This document shows positions 52,071 to 64,000 of a stretch of 64,000 nt of DNA, piece by piece (positions within the stretch are counted from its first letter, which is position 1; every line of letters starts with the position of its first letter). Position numbers and translations under genes: made by a program. The notes beneath the pieces are model-generated. The model saw only the letters and a program-made list of their open reading frames with translations. It did no database searches and was not told the DNA's origin. The DNA comes from Merluccius polli (Eukaryota > Chordata > Actinopteri > Gadiformes > Merlucciidae): contig JAOPHQ010000594.1 in assembly GCA_030340625.1 (NCBI GenBank), forward strand, positions 155,658 to 219,657, given 5' to 3'.

Positions 52071-53819
52071 TTCCGGATGATCTGAGGATATATACCTGAT
52101 AAAAAAGCCAGTTCAGGCTTCTCTCTTTTAGTCATAATAACAGTAAATAGTGAAGTTGTTAAAAAACTATCTTTATATCGAGAATATTCACATTCTGTCT
52201 AAAAATGTTCTCATCACTCACTGTTAGTGTATCTCAGATTATGCCTTTAGTATTTGTGTCAACAGTTCTGTAACTGTAAGACATCAAGAGAAAGTATCTA
52301 AGTCACATAGACACGTCAAAGACCCTACCACAGATTGGTCTGCCTGGTTGTGCAGCTGTTGTATCTCACTAACAAACCAGCCGTCACTTTTCACACAAAT
52401 ACAGCAGAACGATACATCACACTTGTATATCACCAACACGTGCCAAGGTTTCCCACAGCTGTCTATAGGCGAGGCGCAGCGCCTCCGCTAAATGACCGAC
52501 CGCCTCTACAAACAAATTAACTTTTCACAATATGTCGACGACATATTGTGATATCTGCATAGGCTTCTGATAGCCTAATATAGGCTAATATAATACACCG
52601 TAATTAATATAATAGCCTACATCTATTAAATCAAACCATGGCCAGTCTCTGTGGAGACAGAGAACTGTGATTACGCACGGTTGCTCATTCAAATCCAACC
52701 ATGACAAAACCCCTATCATAAACAGAATGTAGATGTGTTTTACTGATTAAAAATGTAAAATATGCCAACATGTGTATGATGCGTATCAGCGTATAGAACA
52801 AAAGCGGTACCATTAAGTTTAACAGAACAGCAAAAATGCACTACCGAGTTGGCCTACCGACAGAGAGAATAATTATCGAGTGGGTGTGTGTGTAATCCCT
52901 GCCTGTTATGAAATAGTGTTTTTTTTGTCTGCTAATGACCTTAAAGCAGACAAAGTCTGCAATAAGTGCTCCGCAATAAAGCCATCTAAAGTGGGGAGCC
53001 AAAGGCAAACTCAGCGGTCCAAGTCACACAGATCTAGTGGTGTTAACTGCTGGACTAACCCCACTTTAACGCCATTGTTTGGGCGTTTCAGTTTTCAGAT
53101 AACCGCTAGACTTGGACCGTGGATTGTCCCATTCGTTCCCACTGAAGGTCACTTTATTACTGAGCGTGAATATACTGTAGACATAAACATGTACAGCTTG
53201 TTTTAGAGACTTCATTTTATTTTTTTACTAATAATCTAATGCTAACACTCTCCATGCTATTTTACTGCTGTGACTGCATGAGGTCTAACAATAGACATTA
53301 TAACTTTAATTCTTATATTCAAGTTTTCAATTTCCAGTTTAATTATTTTTAAATTATTTCACAGTGCCCATGATGTGATAGTTTCCCCATAAGAATCATG
53401 CATACCCATTGTCTTCTTGAACATGATCATGCTTTAATTAAATCAAATACTTTGCTGTCAAGAAGTGACCTAAAATAAAGGATTCCTTATCAGTAATATA
53501 TTCAAATATCCAGACAGTAGAAATCACTCCTGTTCAGACTTCATGTAATACAATTACGATAATTATATGATTATATATCATTGAAATCAAAAGCAGGTGA
53601 TGATTAAAAAAAAAAAAACAGAAAAAACAACTGTTTTTGTGGGGTGCCCGTCATCAAGTGGCTCTTTTTGAGTTTAACATTTTGGTGTTCCTAATTTGGT
53701 GTAATAGGTTTTTGTTATATTTTAAATAAATGATTTATATTTGACCATATGGCCTTCGTGTGGTACATTCCTAAAGAAATATGGTGGCTATATCACACAT
53801 ACCATGTAGCCTATCTTTT
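52071..53819. other. Non-coding spacer with a 27-bp palindrome
   Basis: TCACAATATGTCG at 52525-52537 is inverted at 52539-52551 around one base. Inverted GGTCCAAGTC/GACTTGGACC lies at about 53018 and 53115. No gene is recognised. Confidence 0.45.
52525..52551. repeat. 27-bp perfect palindrome (13-bp arms)
   Basis: Exact arms around a single central A. Short enough to be a protein-binding site or an inverted duplication. Confidence 0.9.
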
Positions 53820-53912
53820 TAAAGAAAAATTTGAAAATTTAAAAATGTGACAGTTAGACAGTGTCAAGTCAAATCGAATCGTGGATTTGGAGAATTGTGA
53901 CACCCCAACTAG
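53820..53912. mobile_element. hAT MITE end fragment
   Basis: On the minus strand CTAGTTGGGGTGTCACAATT leads to CTCCAAATCCACGATTCGAT, similar to the common fish hAT MITE end (C)TAGGGGTGTCAC. Only one end is found. Confidence 0.5.
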
Positions 53913-56065
53913 TGAATCTTCTATTTTATGAGATGGTTTTAATTGCTGTCTATTTATGGAGATAAACTACAGAATCTATCAGAAAAAAGTGGTCCCATTC
54001 TGGAGTTGGATTTGCTCCCAACATGAAATCTGTGACTCTCATGATCGGAGAGTTTCCACTATGTATATCATCATATTTGGATCATATCTTGGACTATTCG
54101 GACAATATTATCTCTGGATTCTTGGGTTACATTACAGTGAATGAAAATTATATATTTTTCAAAATGGTAAACATTTTAGGAGAGGAAGAACGAAGACTTT
54201 AGTGTCTTTCTTTCTTTCTTGTAGACCAACGGCTGTTTTGTTTTTCTTTATGAGCTCAAAAAACCTGGTGAGGTCAAAGCGCTGAGATATTTACAACCCC
54301 GGGAAACAAGTTCTATGAAAATGTTCCGAGAAAGACATTCAACACAGCCTTAATGACCAGACTTCTCAGTTAACATTAAAGCCAGAATACAGATACATCA
54401 TGGGGGATATAATGGCCAGAGAGGACTGGCGTTTAAACAAGGCTGCGAGCGATTGAGCCTGATCAGCCCTGATAAACAATAATTGCTTCTAACCGTGGAT
54501 AAATCCTGTGATGTGGTCACTAAGCAGAGAGGTGGGATTATTCTCGTTTTATTCATCGACACAGGTTGATGTCATCACAAAAGGATGTTCATAAAAGTTT
54601 GCCTGTTTGGAGGAATTGTATAGGAAACATTTAAACAGACCGTTATTCAACTGTTTAGTTATGTGAGATAAAATAGCTTTAATAATAGTCAATAACAAGC
54701 CGTACATAATCTTTTAGGAAGTAAACAAACTTGAGCTAGTTTCCTGCCAAATTCTAAACATGGAAAAAAGACTTTGAAATCATCCAGACTGATCTTTTGT
54801 TTTATACATAATATCTATATATGTACATCCAGTGATGAGTTCCAGATGTTGATGTGCACATCTGCTTATCATTCTCCTATCATTGTCAGGTAACTGTAGC
54901 TTCAGTTGTATGCAACCACATGTTCTCCTCCATGTTCACTTATGATCTTATGTTCTATCAAGTAGTCCATCCTAAAAGTGTGTTTGTGTCTTTCACCTGA
55001 ATCTTCTTGTTTCATGTTATGATTAATGAGAAGACATTTTGCAGAGACTAAAATGTATTTTTACATGAGAGGAGAATAGTTTAAAAGGATTTTTTAAAAT
55101 CTGGTACGGATTAGGACAGGAACTTCATTCGTATGAAAAGTGTGACTGTTTAGAACCCCTTTCTGGATTTATTATTGTGTGTGTGCGTGTGTGCTTGCAT
55201 GCGGCCATGTGTGTGTGTGTGTGTGTGTGTATGTGATATAGTGAGTGAGTATGATTTAGGTCCCCGTTTTGTGGTAATTCTATATTGTGGCTAATTTGAT
55301 TCATTCTGTCACTCAACATTTATAAGATGGAAAAAGAGCTGTAACTATGCCAGCAAACTAATGATTATAATAATTATTATTATTAATGACATGCATGATA
55401 CATACAGTAGTGTGGGAGTCTTAAGTAGTACTTAAGAAGTACATAAGTAAAGATAAAGACATAATTTTATCTTCGGTAGAAGTACTACCATAGTTGAACA
55501 TACAGCCACACATACACACCCGTGCGCACACACACATACACACACACACATCCACATCCCCCCGCACCGACCCACCCATGAACACATAAACACACACACA
55601 CACAGAGCTCTTGCTGTGTTTTTTGCGACTAAATGAGCCGCAGCATCTGTCAGCAGCTAAATAGTGGGGAATAAAATGTGAGTCCGGCACCTTTTGTTAG
55701 TTTTCTCTCATGTGCTCTGACTGAGGGACATGTTGTTATAAAGGTATTGTTTTACATGGGGCAGTGCAACTATCTACTTTCACTGTCACTTTAATGGTTG
55801 ACGAGAGTTCCTTGGTATGTTTTCTTTTCATGTTAAGATATTACTGTTTGCCTTCATTATGTTGATCTTAATCTACTTTGCCACTCACAGATGTATTATC
55901 GCTGACGTGAAGAAAGAATAATAAAATGTGCCAGCCACTAGTTCATTATAAAGTAACACACATATACACGCTCATTTTATTCATATTTTTATCGCAATTG
56001 GTGACTGACTGAACAAAACAAAGGACATTCAGCATAATACAAATCTGTGACCATATTTCAATGAT

Positions 56066-56133
<68 letters not shown>

Positions 56134-57660
56134 TATGAGTTGTGGTTGATGCCATCATAGGTTTTTTTATTGAGACCTTAAAGTGGCAATCTCAAAGATT
56201 TTCGTTCTCTTTGGCAACACTTATGGCGATAAGAAGTAATTGCAGATGTGTCGCCACCAACACCCAGTTCGTAACATTCATAATACTGCAAATGCAAGGG
56301 CTGTCATCAGTGGGCCATAGGCTCACTCACCATTGTGTTACCTCATTCAGCGATAGATAGTGATTTAACAGACATTTATTTACATGAAAATCTTCGAGAT
56401 TATTACTTTACAGTCCCTGGTCACCCAAATCCAAAAAGGGAAATGTGTTATAATATAAATTCAAAGTTGATGTTGCTATTAGTCATCGATCAAAGTTTGA
56501 TAAAGAAAATATGTTATTTACTGTCCTTACTTAATATTTGTTCACCAGAGATTTTTCCAGGATTGATTGGGCGTGGCAGTAATTTGGTATGAGCAGTTTG
56601 ATTGACAGTTATACTTTGTCGCTCTTTATACTACTTCATAAAGTGTTTCTGGCAGAAAGCTCTGAAGGCAAACTTCTCCTGTGTGCATGGGGCAGTAGAC
56701 TTATCTTCACTAGTTTAGTCTACTAACCATGCTGGTACATAAAAAGAGCAGATGCATAATTAGTGTTGATGAGTGACTCCTGTGTTTATCCGACTGATGC
56801 CTCTGTGAAAAGGAGCCATTAAGCCAGTCTTTTACTTTTAAACGTTACGTAAAGTGGCTGGAATTGGGACAAGTAGGCGGTTTGTGATTGGTCAGGCTTA
56901 TGAATAGCACCATTGGTCAATTAGGTGTGAGGTCGCTCCTATTTGTAGATATCCCGCTTTAATAACATCCAGTTGCAGATAGATACATTTTTTAAATGTA
57001 CTTTTATATACAGATTGACTGGAAAACATTTATCACTTTGACTATCAACACTGGATGCCAATAACACTGAAATAAATCGAATTTAATTTAATAAATTGAA
57101 GCAAATTACGGATTTGGGTGACCAGGAACTTTAATGTCAATGCTGTGGAGTCGATTCTGTCGGTACTAGTGGCTCCCAAGAGTCTTGGGAACCTCAAGCA
57201 GTTGACTGTCTTGCCCATTCTCACGCTTTGCCTGACAAAGGTATATATATACATTTGCAGACAAATCACAAACCACATATTTTCTAAAAACCAGAACAAA
57301 TATGCTAATAATATTCGTTTATTTGTTTTATCCTGCATTAAACAGCCCTCAATCCACCCCGACCACCCAAACCTCCAGAAATGACTTTCTTGTTTACTCT
57401 TGTTGTCATTTGATGACAGAGAGAGAGTGGGAGGTATGTATTATATGCAGAGCTATACCATATAGATGAATCACCCTGCAATATCACACACAGCCCCACA
57501 CACCACATCCCTCCCCCTGTTGTCCTGTCGAGGTTGTGATGATCTTCAGCTTCTCCAGGATCAGGAAGATTCCACAGCAGATTCACACGCGCACGCGCGC
57601 GCACGTTTGAAAATCATAGTGCCCAAAATTATACAGCTACCATGAACCATATTTACACCC

Positions 57661-57696
<36 letters not shown>

Positions 57697-58447
57697 GTGT
57701 GCTTCTTCATGTCAACATGCATATCCTTCAGAAAAGTCACCTGTAATCAAACTGAATGTAAACAATATACTGTTACTGTTAAAGAAGCTATACACTATTG
57801 ATTTAATTTGAGGCAATTGGTCTGGTTTAAATTTCATTTTGGGCATATTTCTTCATTTATTTTTTTCTTTCTTCGAAACAAAAAAGGGAAAAAAACTTCT
57901 TTCTAGCTCTCAGCAGTAAGCGATGGATTTATATTTCCAGATTTGAATTTACATTTCTAAACTTTTCAAGATCATGTAACTGATACGTTAATCTACCATC
58001 AAGTGATAAGAAACCATGCATAAGTATAATTTAAACAGAAAGCCCAGCCAAGTTACTAGATAAATACTTTATTGTCTTCAACTTTATAACAAAAATATTA
58101 CAATCATTTAATGGCAGTCCTAAGTGGTATGTGCTCAATGTATAGCATTTATTTATGTATTTATTTATTCAAAATTTAAGAATCACTGTTTTTGTATAGC
58201 AATAGAATACCTCTCTTTCCCTATATGCTATGAAATTGTATTTGTATAAACATTTAAATATATCGCAGAGTATGTATTTGACTGTTGAGTAGTGACTGCA
58301 ACATATGGTAAACAAAAAAACATTGGAAGTGATTTACCTACAGCTAGAGTTGAATAAATTAAACGAATAGTCTCTATGTCAAACAAAACAAAAGCTCTTT
58401 CAGCACAGACGCAAAACAATGCTGAATATAACATTTGTACACACACA

Positions 58448-58502
<55 letters not shown>

Positions 58503-58817
58503 TCGTGATACAATCTCCCCTCCCTCCCTCTTCAACATGGGCCATGGTAGTTAGTTCCTGATTTAATCTCCAAAATAGCTAATTATAAACAAAGAAGTCT
58601 TGATATTTTCCTTTGATAATTCTAAAATACATTTTAGAAAATGTAAATACATTATGTACATTTTCCCCCATATTATATATTGAAATACTAAAACAAATTC
58701 TTCCAAAAGAAGAATAGATTAACTTAAAAAAATAAAATAAAATACCCGGGCAGAGAACTAAGAGCTAAAGAAAAGTTTTTTGGACACACACACACGCTCA
58801 CATATAAATGTGAGCGT

Positions 58818-58855
<38 letters not shown>

Positions 58856-59041
58856 ATACATGTGAGCATGCACACACACACACACACACACCTAAAAACA
58901 GGCATCATTGCCTGCATCGTTTGACCTCCCATAATGCATCATGTCTGTAGCCATGCAGGCTGCAGCAAGCCACTGAGATCCATTCTCATTGTGTGGAGCT
59001 GTATGCACACACACATGCATATATATATATATATATACAGT

Positions 59042-59111
<70 letters not shown>

Positions 59112-59950
59112 GATGAGCTTTCAGCATTCACGTTGCCAGCGTTGCCAGCGATGGCAATGTATTCTTATTGAGTTGATCATTGGAGCCTAACCTAGCGTTT
59201 CCGCTAACCTGGGCATAGCGGACAGCTCAGATTTTCCACCTTCCCGTTGTGCTCAAAGTTCAACTTTGATCCAGGTTGACGCTGACCTCTCCAAGCGCGT
59301 CCAATCAGATCCGTTCTAAAACCAATGGATCATGTTCCATGAGTTAAAAGCGCTGAACTCCCACTTGTTGGCCAGCTATATAATGCCCAACCTAACCATC
59401 CATTAAATCTGATGTCGACTGTAGATCCAACCAATCACAACCTTCAGAATTCATAGCCAATCAGGTTTGTTATATGTGGCCATACGGCGCAGTCATTATG
59501 ATGTAGTCGAAGAATCACTAAAACACTTCCTGTTAGGATACACTTATGTATCCTTGGTCCCCCAACATGATTGGGCTGCCGATTGTCCATTAGGTACACA
59601 CACACTCAACCACAGTTGCAGTGAATTAAAATCGTCTCCATGTTTCCTGTGTAAAACATAATAAAACCCCCTTCGAGGAACCAGTAAAATGCACCATGGA
59701 CGTTCTCTGCATGTCACGAGTTGTAGGACACTTTAATCCTTCGCAACACCAGAATGAGAACCCCTCAGAGCTGCAAAAGTGCCTCCGTGTCATTCTTCAG
59801 TCAGTTGTGTGTTCTTCCTTAAGCAGACCTCGGATATGGTCGCTTGCAGTCGAGGAACCGCAAATCCTCTTTCGTCCCCACCTACTCACATCCCACTGCT
59901 GCACTAATATGTATTGCTTGTTTGTTTGCTGTTTTTACATCCGATGTCAA
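53913..59950. other. 6 kb of mostly non-coding sequence with microsatellites
   Basis: Microsatellites: (TG)n 55208-55231, AC-rich 55503-55603, (ATT)n 56067-56133, (TG)n 57664-57694, (CA)n 58454-58499, 58820-58852 and 58870-58891, (TA)n 59018-59109. A perfect CACGCTCACAT/ATGTGAGCGTG hairpin lies at 58793-58818. TE density drops sharply compared with 1-52 kb. Open frames here look like chance. Confidence 0.6.
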
Positions 59951-60175
59951 TGTTCACCATTTCTCAGGGCCTCCATAGGGCCCACGTGCGCTGCAGTACG
60001 AGCACAAGCGTGGTGCATGTCAGCAGGGACGTGGAGTAGGAGGAGGTGAGGGAGGAGGAGGAGTGTGTATGGCGGTGTTGGGGGGGGGCTGTGGGGGACT
60101 CGGTCAGGGGGCTGCACCGTGATGTAGCCGTTGATGATGCGCACAAGGGGGGGCGGAGGGGACTGGACCATTGCG
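59951..60175 (-). CDS. Candidate exon, unidentified
   Basis: On the minus strand a pyrimidine-rich tract ending TTCTTTCCTCAAAG (60189-60176) looks like a splice acceptor. The GC-rich segment after it stays open in two frames to stops at about 59945-59965. One frame reads MVQSPPPPLVRIINGYITVQ then PPDRV. The other ends in a Ser/Thr-rich stretch and LLTCTTLVLVLQRTWALWRP, a moderately hydrophobic tail. I cannot tell which is real or name a family. Its GC content stands out from an A/T-rich neighbourhood, which could mean a host terminal exon or simply a G-rich repeat. Confidence 0.25.
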
Positions 60176-60421
60176 CTTTGAGGAAAGAAACAGAAATGAT
60201 TACACTCATTGGACGCTACATCGATTACATTGAGATAACATTTGTACGCAACATTGGTACAACATAACAGACATACTGTAATCAGTAGAAAATTGACACA
60301 TAAAATAATAATTAAAAACAATCCTTCATTTGAATTTGGTTTGAGCAAAATAATTTCAGTTATTGGAATACTGTTATTTCAATATTAAATCAGACACTAT
60401 CACAATGCAGACAAACCTGAC

Positions 60422-64000
<3,579 letters not shown>

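Overview
This looks like a repeat-rich intergenic or intronic stretch of a ray-finned (teleost) fish genome. Nothing in it resembles bacterial operons or a viral genome. The evidence is the transposon set: a Rex3 RTE retrotransposon carrying both conserved Rex3 primer-site sequences, L2 LINEs, DIRS1-like elements, several Ty3/gypsy lineages (one with the unusual integrase-before-RT order known from Gmr1-like elements), Harbinger elements with their two-gene organisation, a THAP-DDE ISL2EU-type transposase, a Tc1 copy with fish-type ends, and at least five hAT transposase lineages. All coding remnants are interrupted by stops, frameshifts or insertions. I found no confidently recognisable host gene, only two weak candidate exons (21398-21594 and 59951-60175).

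Layout. 1-1129: internally deleted gypsy element and its 3' LTR. 1121-1605: hAT BED-finger fragment carrying a 201-bp MITE. 1926-4078: gypsy RT/RNase H/integrase. 4504-6228: hAT MITE and ZBED1-like transposase. 6425-8038: Harbinger with two nested MITEs. 8433-11140: palindrome and ISL2EU THAP/DDE gene split by two TIR elements. 11395-13985: DIRS RNase H, ZBED5-like hAT with an interstitial telomeric array, TTF-type hAT. 14206-17647: 23-bp minisatellite, Harbinger repeats, a MADF/BESS gene and a 923-bp hAT element. 18121-20150: Sushi-like gypsy gag-PR-RT. 21398-23849: candidate exon, SINE with minisatellite, DIRS1, MITE. 24960-27540: minisatellite and L2. 27952-28958: TIR element. 31043-36522: integrase-domain gene split by a Gmr1-like retrotransposon. 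37209-39141: simple repeats and a TIR element with Tc1. 40220-43130: L2 and DIRS1. 43561-51160: Harbinger with HARBI1-type transposase, its Myb/SANT-type partner, nested MITEs and a nearly complete Rex3. 51370-52070: another LINE fragment. 52070-64000: mostly non-coding with many microsatellites.

Functionally the window is a record of nested insertions, not a cooperating gene set. The most notable patterns are (i) a shared TTACGATCGC/poly-C module inside several small hAT-type elements whose ends differ, (ii) many near-perfect inverted duplications, including 172-bp arms that look perfect, consistent with template-switch mutation, and (iii) a pol gene with Ty1/copia-like domain order inside a Ty3/gypsy lineage, inserted in another transposon's integrase gene.
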